37,682 nt of DNA from Thermoplasmata archaeon. Lineage in GTDB: Archaea > Thermoplasmatota > Thermoplasmata > Methanomassiliicoccales > Methanomethylophilaceae. The notes beneath the pieces are model-generated. The model had not been told where the DNA came from. It saw only the letters and a program-made list of their open reading frames with translations, and did no database searches. Below are positions 7,189-15,301 of this stretch, one piece after another (the first letter of the stretch is position 1; every line of letters starts with the position of its first letter). The DNA is taken from contig SUSZ01000022.1 of NCBI GenBank assembly GCA_015063165.1, positions 1-37,682 on the forward strand, read 5' to 3'. A program made the translations under genes and the position numbers.

Positions 7189-8388
7189 ATGGCCTTGAGC
7201 AAATTCAGTCTGCCCCGTGTACAGAAAGCACTCACCCAGTGCCTTCAGTGCGGTTACTGCATCGACGTGTGCGAAGCGCACAACCAGACGCCTTGGGAGT
7301 CCGTCACCCCCAGGGGAAAGATCTACTACATCAAGCAGATCGACACCAACGGACTCGACACCGTGGACAAGCTACTCGGAAGGAAGATCGAGCTCTCCCC
7401 CGATTTCGTCGACGCCATGTACAAATGTACCGGCTGCGGAAACTGCGAAGTCGTCTGCCACGCCCAGATCAGCCTGATCGAGCTGTGGGAGGACATGAGA
7501 GCCTGGCTCTTCAAGAACGGAGCAGGGCCCCTCTCCGCGCACAAGGGAATGGCCGAGAAGGTCGCCCAGTACCACAACCCTTACGGCGAGCCCCCCTCCA
7601 AGAGGGACGCATGGTGGCCTGAAGAGGTCAAGAGGTACGACTGCCCCGACACCATCTTCTTCGCGGGATGCACCGGATCGTACAGGATGCAGCACATCGC
7701 CAGGGCAGGAGTCGTCGTTCTGGACCGCGCCGGCGTCAAGATGAACTGCCTCGGAGAGAAGGAGTACTGCTGCTCTTCGCCTCTGATCAGGACCGGAAAC
7801 ACCAACTACTCTCTCGAGTGCGCAGAGAACGTCGTCGAGAAGGCGGACGGAATGGGTGCCAAGAACATGGTCATGACCTGCTCCGGATGCTACAAGACCG
7901 TCTCCTCCGACTTCGGAAAGTACTACGCCAAGGTCGGACAGAACGTCTACCACTTCTCGCAGTACGTCGAGAACCTCATCAACACCAGGAAGCTCCCGCT
8001 CAACAACGAGTTCAACCACAAGGTCACCTACCACGACCCCTGCCACCTCGGAAGGCACTCCGGAGTCTTCGACGCTCCCAGGAACGTCATCAAGAAGATC
8101 AAGGGAGTCGAGTTCGTCGAGATGGAGAGGTCCAGGGAGAACTCCAGATGCTGCGGTGCCGGAGGAGGATACAAGAGCCAGTTCAACGACTTCGCTACCG
8201 CGGTCGCAATGGACAGGATCAGGGACGCCGAGGCTACCGGCGCCGATGTCCTCATCACCTGCTGCCCCTTCTGCGTTCTGAACCTCACCCAGGGCGCCAA
8301 GAAGCTCGGATCCAGCATCAAGGTCATGGACCTGTCCCAGGTTCTCCTGGAAGTCACCGCTCCCAAGGTCGAAGCGCCTAAGGAGTGA
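7189..8388 (+). CDS. hdrD: CoB-CoM heterodisulfide reductase subunit D (HdrD)
   Basis: Reduces the CoM-S-S-CoB heterodisulfide in the last step of methanogenesis. The 399 residues start with two ferredoxin-type 4Fe-4S motifs (C18-x2-C21-x2-C24-x3-C28 and C80-x2-C83-x2-C86-x3-C90). Two Cys-rich CCG domains follow: one runs from FFAGCTGSYR to EYCCSSPL and SGC, the other from HDPCHLGRHSG through RCCGAGGG to CCPFC. These hold the non-cubane cluster site. Codon use is strongly biased to C- or G-ending codons, as expected for a highly expressed gene, and there is a strong ribosome binding site. No hdrE is next to it. In Methanomassiliicoccales HdrD is thought to couple to an Fpo-like complex. GlpC/glycolate-oxidase-like proteins share this architecture, but length and motifs favour HdrD. 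Confidence 0.88.
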   Translation: MALSKFSLPRVQKALTQCLQCGYCIDVCEAHNQTPWESVTPRGKIYYIKQIDTNGLDTVDKLLGRKIELSPDFVDAMYKCTGCGNCEVVCHAQISLIELWEDMRAWLFKNGAGPLSAHKGMAEKVAQYHNPYGEPPSKRDAWWPEEVKRYDCPDTIFFAGCTGSYRMQHIARAGVVVLDRAGVKMNCLGEKEYCCSSPLIRTGNTNYSLECAENVVEKADGMGAKNMVMTCSGCYKTVSSDFGKYYAKVGQNVYHFSQYVENLINTRKLPLNNEFNHKVTYHDPCHLGRHSGVFDAPRNVIKKIKGVEFVEMERSRENSRCCGAGGGYKSQFNDFATAVAMDRIRDAEATGADVLITCCPFCVLNLTQGAKKLGSSIKVMDLSQVLLEVTAPKVEAPKE

Positions 8389-8396
8389 AACCGAAA

Positions 8397-8434
8397 CCCT
8401 TGGGGGGATTTCTCCCCCAGGGATCTTCTTTTCC
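8397..8434 (+). terminator. Terminator hairpin after hdrD
   Basis: A GC-rich stem CCC-T-TGGGGG pairs with CCCCCA-GGG (8397-8422, one bulged T, about 7-base loop) and is followed by a T-rich tract (8423-8434). It starts 9 bases after the hdrD stop and ends just before the helicase start at 8436, so it probably separates the two units or attenuates transcription into the helicase. Confidence 0.6.
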
Positions 8435-8435
8435 T

Positions 8436-11183
8436 ATGTCTTTCGATCTCCTGTCGCCCGAGCTCGTCTCCGTTCTGGCCGAGAAGGGGATCACCTCTCC
8501 GACCCCTCCCCAGGAGGATGCCATACCCAGGATAATGAGGGGCGAGAACGTCCTCGTCGTGGCTCCTACGGGAATAGGGAAGACCGAGGCGGCGATGCTC
8601 CCGGTACTCGACATGATCTTCCGCAGGAAGGACGACGTAAAGGGGTTCAAGTGCATCTACATCACGCCTCTCCGCGCCCTGAACAGGGACATGCTGAGGA
8701 GGATGGAGGACTACGGCCGCGCCCTCGGGATAAGAGTGGGCGTGAGGCACGGAGACACCACCCAATATGAGAGGGCTAGGCAGTCGGAGGACCCGCCGGA
8801 GGTCCTGATAACCACGCCGGAGACCCTGCAGGTCCTGTTCACCGGGAAGAGGCTGGCCAAGCACCTGGCGGCCGTCAGATGGGTCATAATCGACGAGATC
8901 CACGAGCTGGCGGACACCGAGAGGGGAGCCCAGCTCAGCGTGGCCATGGAGAGGCTGAGCGCAGTGGCAGGGAACTACCAGAGGATAGGCCTGTCCGCCA
9001 CCGTCGGAGACGCACAGGCCACCGCGATGTTCCTCGGAGGAAGAGGGAGAAGGGTGTCCATACGCAAGCACGACACCTACCGCGAGTTCGAGATAAACGT
9101 CGAGAGCCCTGAGCCGGACGAGGCCGACACCAAGCTCCGCGACAAGCTCCAGGGGGATCCGGAGATAATCGCTGTGATGAAGAGGGCCAGGCAGATAATG
9201 GAGAGCGGGAGGTCCACCCTGTTCTTCGTGAACACCAGGGAGACGGCCGAATGGCTGGCCGCCAGGTACCACGTGTGGGACGAGAGCCTCTCGGTGGACG
9301 TGCACCACGGCTCCCTATCGAAAGAGACCAGGATGGAGATGGAGGACCGCTTCAAGAGAGGGGAGCTCAGGACGCTGATATGCACCTCGTCGCTGGAGCT
9401 GGGCATAGACGTCGGATCCACGGACATGGTGGTCCAGTACAACTCCCCCAGAAAGGTCTCCCGCATGATACAGCGCGCTGGAAGGGCAGGCCACAAGGTC
9501 GGCGAGAAGATAAGGGCCAAGATCATCGCTACCGCACCCGACGAGGTGGCGGAAGCCCTGGTGATAGCGCGCAGATGCTCTTCCAAAGAGCTGGAGGATC
9601 GCGCAGGAAGGCCTTCTCCTCTGACCGTTGTCGCCAACCAGCTGATAGCCATGACCATGTCCGGCCCCATAGACAAGGACACCGCGTTCAAGATGTTCTA
9701 CGGCGCATACCCTTTCAGGACCCTCGCCAGGAGCGACATGGAGGATGTTCTCGAGCAGCTCAAGTCCATCAGGATGGTGTTCGACGACGGGGAGAAGTTC
9801 AAACGCTCCAAGAAAGGGATGGACTATTTCTACAACAACATCTCGATGATCCCGGACGAGCGCAACTACCGCGTCAGGGACATCGGCACCAGAGCGATCA
9901 TCGGAACGCTGGACGAGAGCTTCGTCGCCACCTTCCAGGATGCGCAGGCCATGTTCATAGCCAAAGGAAGGACGTGGAGGGTCGTGGAAATGCGCGAGGA
10001 CGAGATCCTAGTCGAAGAGGTCAGGGACATGGGAGAGGTACCTTCCTGGGTCGGATCTGACATACCCGTCCCCTTCGAGGTCGCGCAGGAAGTCGGGAAG
10101 ATGCGCAGGATCCGTAACTACGAAGACTATCCGGGCGACAATGGTTGCACTATAGTCCTCAATAGATTCCTGGACGAGCAGGAGGCCAGGCACAAGATGC
10201 CTACCGACAAGGTGGTCACCGTGGACATGGGAGACTGCCTCACGATAGTGAACGCCTGCTTCGGGACCCGTGTGAACGAGACCCTGGGGAAGATATACGG
10301 AGCGTTGCTCTCAGCTCGTCTGGGAGAGAGCATAGGGGTGACTGCGGACCCGTACAGGATAATGCTGGAGCTTCCCCGCTTCGTGGACTGGAACACCGTT
10401 AAAGAGACCATAGTCTCCATTCAACCAGGAACCGTGGAGGCCCTTGCAAGAAAGGTCATCCTTAACTCGACCTTCCTGAAGTGGAGGTTCGCATTCGTGG
10501 CGAAGAAGTTCGGCATCATCGAGAAGGCCGCCGACCATCGCTTCATCAACTTCGGGAAGCTGTTCGAGATCCATCAAGGAACCCCCGCATACAGGGAAGC
10601 TATTGACAAGGTCCTATGGGAGGACCTGGACATTCCCAACACAGAGAAGGTCGTGTCCATGATCGCATCCGGAGAGATCGAGGTAGTTGTTCAGACCATG
10701 TCCCACATCGGTCTGGAAGGGATCACGCGTTCCAAGGAGCTCATGCAACCGATGCGCGCGGACCATGCCATCCTCATGGCTCTGAAGAAGAGGCTGGAGG
10801 ACGAGGTCATGTTCGCCACCTGCATGAACTGCGGCAATCAGCGGAGGTTCAGGGTCGTGGACGCCCCGAAAAGGTTCGAGTGCGACAGGTGCGGAGGATG
10901 CATGATAGCCGTCCTGAAGGAGTATGACAGGGAGCTGGGCGCGCTAGTGAAGAAACAGGACCTCACCAAGGACGAGATCAAAGCCCGCCTGAAGATGAAC
11001 CGCTGCGCTAACCTCATCAACGAGTACGGAGGACGTGCCGCCATGGTCCTCGCGGCCAGAGGAGTCGGCCCGGATACCGCATCACGCATCCTGAGGTCCA
11101 TGTACGTAGATGAGGACGGATTCCTCAGGAGCATTCTGACCGCAGAGGTCACCTACGCCAAGAACAAGCAGTTCTGGGATTGA
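8436..11183 (+). CDS. Lhr-type superfamily 2 DNA/RNA helicase
   Basis: ATP-dependent helicase of the Lhr group, presumed to act in DNA repair or RNA metabolism. From MSFDLLSPEL it has 915 residues. Visible motifs are the Q-motif region TPPQEDAIPRI, Walker A APTGIGKT (residues 43-50), TPLRAL (Ia), TPETL, DEIH (II, 152-155), LSATVGD (III), a second RecA domain with TSSLELGIDVG, and motif VI QRAGRAGHK. The Lhr-typical winged-helix and beta-barrel regions follow. Near the C terminus a four-Cys zinc module is present (CMNCG, then CDRCGGC). The ATG at 8385 would lie within the hdrD stop and its terminator, so I chose 8436. Length and order are normal for archaeal Lhr2-like proteins. Confidence 0.88.
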   Translation: MSFDLLSPELVSVLAEKGITSPTPPQEDAIPRIMRGENVLVVAPTGIGKTEAAMLPVLDMIFRRKDDVKGFKCIYITPLRALNRDMLRRMEDYGRALGIRVGVRHGDTTQYERARQSEDPPEVLITTPETLQVLFTGKRLAKHLAAVRWVIIDEIHELADTERGAQLSVAMERLSAVAGNYQRIGLSATVGDAQATAMFLGGRGRRVSIRKHDTYREFEINVESPEPDEADTKLRDKLQGDPEIIAVMKRARQIMESGRSTLFFVNTRETAEWLAARYHVWDESLSVDVHHGSLSKETRMEMEDRFKRGELRTLICTSSLELGIDVGSTDMVVQYNSPRKVSRMIQRAGRAGHKVGEKIRAKIIATAPDEVAEALVIARRCSSKELEDRAGRPSPLTVVANQLIAMTMSGPIDKDTAFKMFYGAYPFRTLARSDMEDVLEQLKSIRMVFDDGEKFKRSKKGMDYFYNNISMIPDERNYRVRDIGTRAIIGTLDESFVATFQDAQAMFIAKGRTWRVVEMREDEILVEEVRDMGEVPSWVGSDIPVPFEVAQEVGKMRRIRNYEDYPGDNGCTIVLNRFLDEQEARHKMPTDKVVTVDMGDCLTIVNACFGTRVNETLGKIYGALLSARLGESIGVTADPYRIMLELPRFVDWNTVKETIVSIQPGTVEALARKVILNSTFLKWRFAFVAKKFGIIEKAADHRFINFGKLFEIHQGTPAYREAIDKVLWEDLDIPNTEKVVSMIASGEIEVVVQTMSHIGLEGITRSKELMQPMRADHAILMALKKRLEDEVMFATCMNCGNQRRFRVVDAPKRFECDRCGGCMIAVLKEYDRELGALVKKQDLTKDEIKARLKMNRCANLINEYGGRAAMVLAARGVGPDTASRILRSMYVDEDGFLRSILTAEVTYAKNKQFWD

Positions 11184-11255
11184 AGACTATAGTATTCAAC
11201 CATTCTTGCAGAATCGATTCCTTGGTAGGATAATAATTCCAACTGTAGAAATGTC

Positions 11256-11263
11256 ATATTTAT
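11256..11263 (+). promoter_or_regulatory. TATA box of the 77-residue gene
   Basis: TTTATATA lies about 27 bases before the ATG at 11290. That spacing places transcription initiation at or next to the start codon, implying a leaderless mRNA. Confidence 0.55.
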
Positions 11264-11289
11264 ATACTGAACACGGTACTTTGATTTTC

Positions 11290-11523
11290 ATGAACGACAT
11301 AACTGAGGAAGAGCTGCTCAGAACCATCGAGGACAACCCGATGATCTGCACCCGCGCCATAATTAAGAAGCTCCGCCCAGAGGAGTTCAAGGACAACGCC
11401 ACCTACCTTGAGTACGTCAAGGAAGTGAAACCTATTCTGATGAAACTCTGGCACGATGGGAAGATCGTTTCCTCGAAGGTCCAGTGCTGCACATTCAATC
11501 TCAAACAATGGCAGATCGCCTGA
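11290..11523 (+). CDS. Small hypothetical protein
   Basis: A 77-residue protein (MNDITEEELLRTIEDNP...) predicted to be mostly helical. It ends in two adjacent Cys within KVQCCTFNL. The pattern of short helices (EEELLRTIEDNPMICTRAI, then FKDNATYLEYVKEVKPILMKL) and a final WHDGKIVSSK strand resembles a small winged-helix fold, as in DNA- or RNA-binding proteins, but I recognise no specific family. The start at 11290 fits a TATA box 27 bases upstream. It lies between the helicase and metA and ends at a shared bidirectional terminator. Confidence 0.6.
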   Translation: MNDITEEELLRTIEDNPMICTRAIIKKLRPEEFKDNATYLEYVKEVKPILMKLWHDGKIVSSKVQCCTFNLKQWQIA

Positions 11524-11541
11524 AACAACATTAAGACTATA

Positions 11542-11577
11542 GTGATAGGGGGGGTCTCCCCCTGTCACCTGTTTTTA
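11542..11577. terminator. Bidirectional terminator between the 77-residue gene and metA
   Basis: An 11-bp stem GTGATAGGGGG / CCCCCTGTCAC (one G-T wobble, 5-base loop, 11542-11568) is followed by a T5 run on the plus strand (11572-11576). It lies between two convergent genes and overlaps the metA stop. Confidence 0.7.
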
Positions 11578-12488
11578 TTCAGCTCCCTTAGGTCATACGG
11601 AGTCGCCTGGTACACGTAGTAGTTCAGCCAGTTGGTGAACACCAGCATCGAATAGCTCCGCCAGCTCAGGATCGGATCGTAACGGGGATCGTCATCGGGA
11701 AAATAATTGACCGGAACCTTCGGATCTATTCCGCGATCTATATCCCTCTGAAACTCGTAAGCCAAGGTGTTGACGTCGTACTCCATATGGCCGGTGATGA
11801 AGATCTCGCCGGCATCGGATACGATGATGCCTATGTCTCCGTCCTCCGTTTTCGCGGCCACATGCAGATGGGGACATGCGGCGACATCCTCCGGGTAGAC
11901 GGTGGCGTACCTGGACTGAGGCATCCTGAAGATTTCGTTCACTCCCCTCATCAGAGGATCGCTGGGCATCATGTTGCGGTACTCGAATATCCCGCTCATC
12001 TTTCCTGGAAGGAGGTGCTTGTCTATTCCATATAGATAATAGAGCCCAGCCAATGACGCCCAGCAGATGTACATCGTCGTGGTGGCATGGGTCTTGGTCC
12101 AGTCCATTATCCTGCACATCTCGTCCCAATAGTCCACCTGCGAGAAGTCCTTGTCCTCCAGGGGCGCACCTGTTATGATCATGCCGTCGAAGTTCTCGTT
12201 CTCGATATCGGAGAACCTCTCATAGAATCTGGAAAGATAATCGCGAGAGGTGTTCTTGGACTCGTGCGTCGCCGGGATCACCAGCGTGACATCTATCTGA
12301 AGGGGCGTGTTGCTCAGAAGCCTCATAAGCTGTATCTCCGTCTCTATCTTAGTCGGCATGAGATTCAGTATTGCTATCCTGAGCGGCCTTATGTCCTGCG
12401 TCTGGGCCCTCTCCTCGCTCATGACGAATATGTTCTCGTCCTCGAGAACCTTCATGGCGGGAAGTCCGTCCGGTATGTTTATCGGCAT
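11565..12488 (-). CDS. metAA: Homoserine O-acetyltransferase (MetA family)
   Basis: Activates homoserine for homocysteine synthesis. The 307 residues match MetA over the whole length. The nucleophile is Cys142 in YICWASLAGLYY, and the catalytic His/Glu pair is in TGHMEYD (H234, E236). Residue 111 is Glu (GAPLE), the residue reported to select acetyl-CoA; succinyl-CoA enzymes carry Gly. I therefore call an acetyltransferase, which fits the O-acetylhomoserine sulfhydrylase gene at 32629. The segment after the Cys is ASLAG where most family members have GAQAG, a small deviation. The promoter region carries a TTACCTAT-type palindrome also present at the second sulfur cluster, so the two are probably co-regulated. 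The ATG follows GAGGAG. Confidence 0.9.
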   Translation of the reverse strand: MPINIPDGLPAMKVLEDENIFVMSEERAQTQDIRPLRIAILNLMPTKIETEIQLMRLLSNTPLQIDVTLVIPATHESKNTSRDYLSRFYERFSDIENENFDGMIITGAPLEDKDFSQVDYWDEMCRIMDWTKTHATTTMYICWASLAGLYYLYGIDKHLLPGKMSGIFEYRNMMPSDPLMRGVNEIFRMPQSRYATVYPEDVAACPHLHVAAKTEDGDIGIIVSDAGEIFITGHMEYDVNTLAYEFQRDIDRGIDPKVPVNYFPDDDPRYDPILSWRSYSMLVFTNWLNYYVYQATPYDLRELNKNR

Positions 12489-12529
12489 TCTGCTCCTCGC
12501 GGTAACATGCGATGTAGGATATAAATCAA

Positions 12530-12552
12530 TTACCTATCATTTTAATAGGTTT
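12530..12552. promoter_or_regulatory. Sulfur motif 2, site upstream of metA
   Basis: TTACCTAT followed 7 bases later by ATAGGT, an inverted repeat with ACCTAT at 12532-12537 and ATAGGT at 12545-12550. On the minus strand TATA-like sequences flank it on both sides (CTATAAAA upstream and TTTATATCC downstream), about 45 bases before the metA ATG. The same arrangement recurs at 32454 and 32568. Confidence 0.65.
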
Positions 12553-12633
12553 TATAGGGGCCCTAGCCGCCAACCTGTCATCGAACCTGCCTCCGGATTC
12601 GCTCGAAAGATTGCTGCCTTTTATATTTACTTA

Positions 12634-12647
12634 TTTCATATATGATA
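12634..12647. promoter_or_regulatory. Sulfur motif 1, site 1 (upstream of mccB)
   Basis: TTTCATATATGATA matches the shared palindrome TTTCATATATGAAA with one mismatch. A TATA-like TTTTATATT precedes it (about 12619-12627), so the site covers the expected transcription start of the gene starting at 12681. Confidence 0.65.
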
Positions 12648-12680
12648 ATAGTAAAATAATAAATGCGCTATCACACCATC

Positions 12681-13853
12681 ATGAAAAGAATAGAACAGGG
12701 CGGAAGCCGCTCGATAGAGACCGTGCTGATACACGGAGGAAACCAGATCGACGAGAGAACGGGAGCCGTCAACGTGCCTATCTACCAGACGTCCACATAC
12801 ATGCAAGACGGGCTGGGACGCAACAGGGGGTTCGAGTATTCCCGCACAGGCAATCCCACGAGGAAAGTCCTGGAGGACCTCATTGCGGAGCTGGAAGGAG
12901 GCGTGGCAGGATTCGCATTCGCTTCCGGCATGGCAGCGATAACGACCGTGCTGTCGCTGTTCAGGTCCGGAGACAGGATACTGATATCCAGGAACGTCTA
13001 CGGCGGGACCTACCGCGTCCTGGACAAAGTGTTCAGCAGCTTCGGGATAAGATACTCCATCCTCGATTCGGAGGACCCGGAGTCGCTGGAGAGATCCATT
13101 GGCGACGACGTCAAGGCCATTCTGCTGGAGAGCCCGGCGAACCCGCTCATGTCAGTGACGGACATCAGAGCGTTCTCCGAGGTCGCGCACAGGCACGGAG
13201 TCAAGGTCATCGTGGACAACACCTTCATGACCCCGTACCTCCAGCGCCCTCTGGAGCTCGGGGCGGACATCGTCGTGCACAGCGGGACCAAATACCTGGG
13301 AGGCCACAGCGACCTGGTCGCCGGGCTGGCCATCGTCAACGACGCTGAGACCGCAGAGAGGATGGCGTTCCTCCAGAACGCGACCGGCGGAATCCTGCAG
13401 CCCTTCGACTCCTTCCTGCTCATACGCGGGATCAAGACCCTCTCTGTGAGGATGGATAGACACGTCCAGAACGCGGAGGCGATCGCCAGATATCTGCAGT
13501 CCAGCGAGGACGTCTCCCGGATCCACTACCCGGGGATGGAATCCGACCCAGGATACGCCGTGAACTCAAGACAGGCAAAGAACGGAGGGGCCATGATCTC
13601 TTTTGAGCTCACCGAGAACCACGACCTGAACAGGTTCTTCGAATCCCTGGAGCTCGTCTCTCTAGCGGAGAGCCTCGGAGGCGTGGAGTCACTGGTATGC
13701 CACCCGTCCTCCATGACCCATGCGTCCATTCCGGAGGACATCAGGAAGGCCGTAGGGATAAGCGAGCGCCTCATACGCCTGTCGCCCGGGATCGAGAGCG
13801 TCGACGACATAATCGCCGACCTCGATAACGCCATGAAGAGGTCCAGGACATGA
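12681..13853 (+). CDS. mccB: Cystathionine gamma-lyase/gamma-synthase (PLP)
   Basis: Cys/Met-metabolism PLP enzyme of 390 residues. Visible are the phosphate-binding YSRTGNPTR (53-61), SGMAAI, the Asp that binds the pyridine nitrogen in VDNTFMTPYLQRP, and the Schiff-base lysine K204 in SGTKYLGGHSD. GGILQPFDSFLLIRGIKTL is typical of gamma-lyases/synthases rather than the longer O-acetylhomoserine sulfhydrylases. Sequence alone does not separate cystathionine gamma-lyase from gamma-synthase. The next gene is an MccA-like cystathionine beta-synthase and overlaps by 4 bases (ATGA), as in the Bacillus mccAB pair for reverse transsulfuration, so I favour gamma-lyase: cystathionine to cysteine and 2-oxobutyrate. 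Start chosen at 12681; an ATG at 12663 is less likely. Confidence 0.82.
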   Translation: MKRIEQGGSRSIETVLIHGGNQIDERTGAVNVPIYQTSTYMQDGLGRNRGFEYSRTGNPTRKVLEDLIAELEGGVAGFAFASGMAAITTVLSLFRSGDRILISRNVYGGTYRVLDKVFSSFGIRYSILDSEDPESLERSIGDDVKAILLESPANPLMSVTDIRAFSEVAHRHGVKVIVDNTFMTPYLQRPLELGADIVVHSGTKYLGGHSDLVAGLAIVNDAETAERMAFLQNATGGILQPFDSFLLIRGIKTLSVRMDRHVQNAEAIARYLQSSEDVSRIHYPGMESDPGYAVNSRQAKNGGAMISFELTENHDLNRFFESLELVSLAESLGGVESLVCHPSSMTHASIPEDIRKAVGISERLIRLSPGIESVDDIIADLDNAMKRSRT

Positions 13854-14761
13854 CCCTGTACTCATCTGTGGGCGAAATGATCGGGGAGACCCCCCTGCTG
13901 GAGCTCAGGAACATGGGATATCCCGAAGGGGTCAGGGTCTTCGCCAAGCTGGAGCTGTCGAATCCGGCCGGGAGCGTGAAGGACCGCGTCGGGGAATACA
14001 TGATCAGGGACGCCGAGGAGAAAGGTCTGCTGAAAAAAGGGTCCACGATAGTCGAGGCCACAGCAGGGAACACCGGCATCGGGATAGCGCTCGCGGCGCT
14101 CGGCAGGGGTTACAACGTGATATTCACCGTCCCCACGAAGTTCTCGGAGGAAAAGCAGACGATAATGAGGGCCCTAGGCGCGAAGATCGTTAACACACCG
14201 AAGGAGAAGGGCATGCTGGGCGCGGTCGCCGAGGCGGAGAAGATCAGATCCGGGATTCCCGGGTCGGTGTCCTTGAAGCAGTTCGAGAACATGAGCAACC
14301 CCCGCTGCCATTTCGAAACCACAGGGCCGGAGATATACCGCGACCTAGACGGGAAGGTCGACTATGCCGTCATGGGGGCGGGCAGCGGAGGCACGTTCTC
14401 CGGCGTGGTCGGATACCTCAAGAGCAGGAATCCGAACATCAAAAGCGTCCTGGCAGACCCCGTCGGCTCCATCATCGGAGGAGGGGAGAAGTCGGAGTAC
14501 TCCATAGAAGGGATTGGCAACGACTTCATCGCCAAGACCATGGACACGTCGCTGATCGACATGGTCTACAAGGTGAGAGACAGCGAGGCTTTCGACATGT
14601 GCAGGCGCCTCGCCCTGAGAGAAGGGATCCTAGCCGGACAATCCTCAGGAGCCGCTCTCGTCGCGGTGGAAAGGCTGGCGAAGGACGTCGGGAAAGGCAA
14701 CATCGTCACTATCCTTCCAGACCGCGGGGACAGGTATCTGAGCAAAGGGCTATTCTCCTGA
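13850..14761 (+). CDS. mccA: MccA-like cystathionine beta-synthase / cysteine synthase
   Basis: Fold-type II PLP enzyme of 303 residues. The PLP lysine is K44 in NPAGSVKDR, and the Gly-rich phosphate loop is GSGGTFSG. The substrate loop reads EATAGNTG (69-76) instead of EPTSGNTG, and ADPVGSII with EGIGNDFI follows. These are features of the MccA/CBS branch, whereas the paralogue at 33930 has the CysK version. It probably condenses a serine-type substrate with homocysteine to cystathionine, which the upstream partner cleaves. It lacks the haem and CBS domains of eukaryotic enzymes. Translation is coupled to the preceding gene by an ATGA overlap. A plain cysteine synthase activity cannot be excluded. 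Confidence 0.8.
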   Translation: MTLYSSVGEMIGETPLLELRNMGYPEGVRVFAKLELSNPAGSVKDRVGEYMIRDAEEKGLLKKGSTIVEATAGNTGIGIALAALGRGYNVIFTVPTKFSEEKQTIMRALGAKIVNTPKEKGMLGAVAEAEKIRSGIPGSVSLKQFENMSNPRCHFETTGPEIYRDLDGKVDYAVMGAGSGGTFSGVVGYLKSRNPNIKSVLADPVGSIIGGGEKSEYSIEGIGNDFIAKTMDTSLIDMVYKVRDSEAFDMCRRLALREGILAGQSSGAALVAVERLAKDVGKGNIVTILPDRGDRYLSKGLFS

Positions 14762-14782
14762 TTTCCCTGCTTCCGTAAGGGA

Positions 14783-14790
14783 TTATAAAA
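14783..14790 (+). promoter_or_regulatory. Internal TATA box before the Rrf2 gene
   Basis: TTATAAAA lies about 30 bases before the ATG at 14818, in the 56-bp gap after mccA, suggesting a separate promoter for the regulator and the ThiF-like gene in addition to readthrough from mccBA. Confidence 0.45.
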
Positions 14791-14817
14791 GTCAAGGCTA
14801 ATAAGGGAAGAAACGAT

Positions 14818-15285
14818 ATGGCAAGCGTGATTGTATCCACGAAATCTCGGTATGCCCTTCGCATGTTGGTCGACATCGCCGCATTCCAGGATGCTGGCAA
14901 GGTCAAAATCAAAGACATCTCCTCCCGTCAGGACATCTCGGTGAAGTATCTCGAGCAGATCATCTCCGTCCTGTCGAAAAGCGACATCGTGAAAGGGGAG
15001 AGGGGCCCCCAGGGAGGCTATGTACTCACCCGCCCTGCCTCGAAGATAACCGTGGCCGAGGTCGTCACCCAGATCGAGGGGAGCATATCCCCCGCTCCCT
15101 GCATAAAGGAGGACGGGGTGGACTGCGAAAGGAAGGACCGCTGCACCACCCTGGACATGTGGATGAGGATCTGGAAGGCCGTCATGGACATCATGGAGAG
15201 CACCACCATCCAGGACCTGTTGGACGATGCCAACTCCAAGGGGATCATAAGGATCCAGGACATCGAGCCCGAGTACATAATCTGA
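14818..15285 (+). CDS. Rrf2-family regulator with Cys triad (CymR/IscR-like)
   Basis: A 155-residue transcription factor. The N-terminal winged helix (VSTKSRYALRMLVDIA, IKDISSRQDISVKYLEQIISVLSK, GPQGGYVLTRP) is a textbook Rrf2 domain. A dimerisation helix and three cysteines follow (C95, C103, C109; spacing x7 and x5), close to the IscR/RsrR cluster-binding triad, so an Fe-S cluster or Cys-based sensing is plausible. It follows the mccBA-like pair, as CymR is tied to cysteine synthase and mccBA in Bacillus. I infer that it reports cysteine or Fe-S status and may read one of the two palindromes in this window. A near-paralogue lies at 34861 behind a second cysteine synthase. Confidence 0.88.
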   Translation: MASVIVSTKSRYALRMLVDIAAFQDAGKVKIKDISSRQDISVKYLEQIISVLSKSDIVKGERGPQGGYVLTRPASKITVAEVVTQIEGSISPAPCIKEDGVDCERKDRCTTLDMWMRIWKAVMDIMESTTIQDLLDDANSKGIIRIQDIEPEYII

Positions 15286-15301
15286 CGCAAAGGAATGTTC
15301 T

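Noticed and set aside
7189-8388. GlpC or glycolate-oxidase iron-sulfur subunit instead of HdrD
   Set aside because: These share the ferredoxin-plus-CCG layout, but no partner flavoprotein is adjacent, and the expression-type codon bias and methanogen context favour HdrD.
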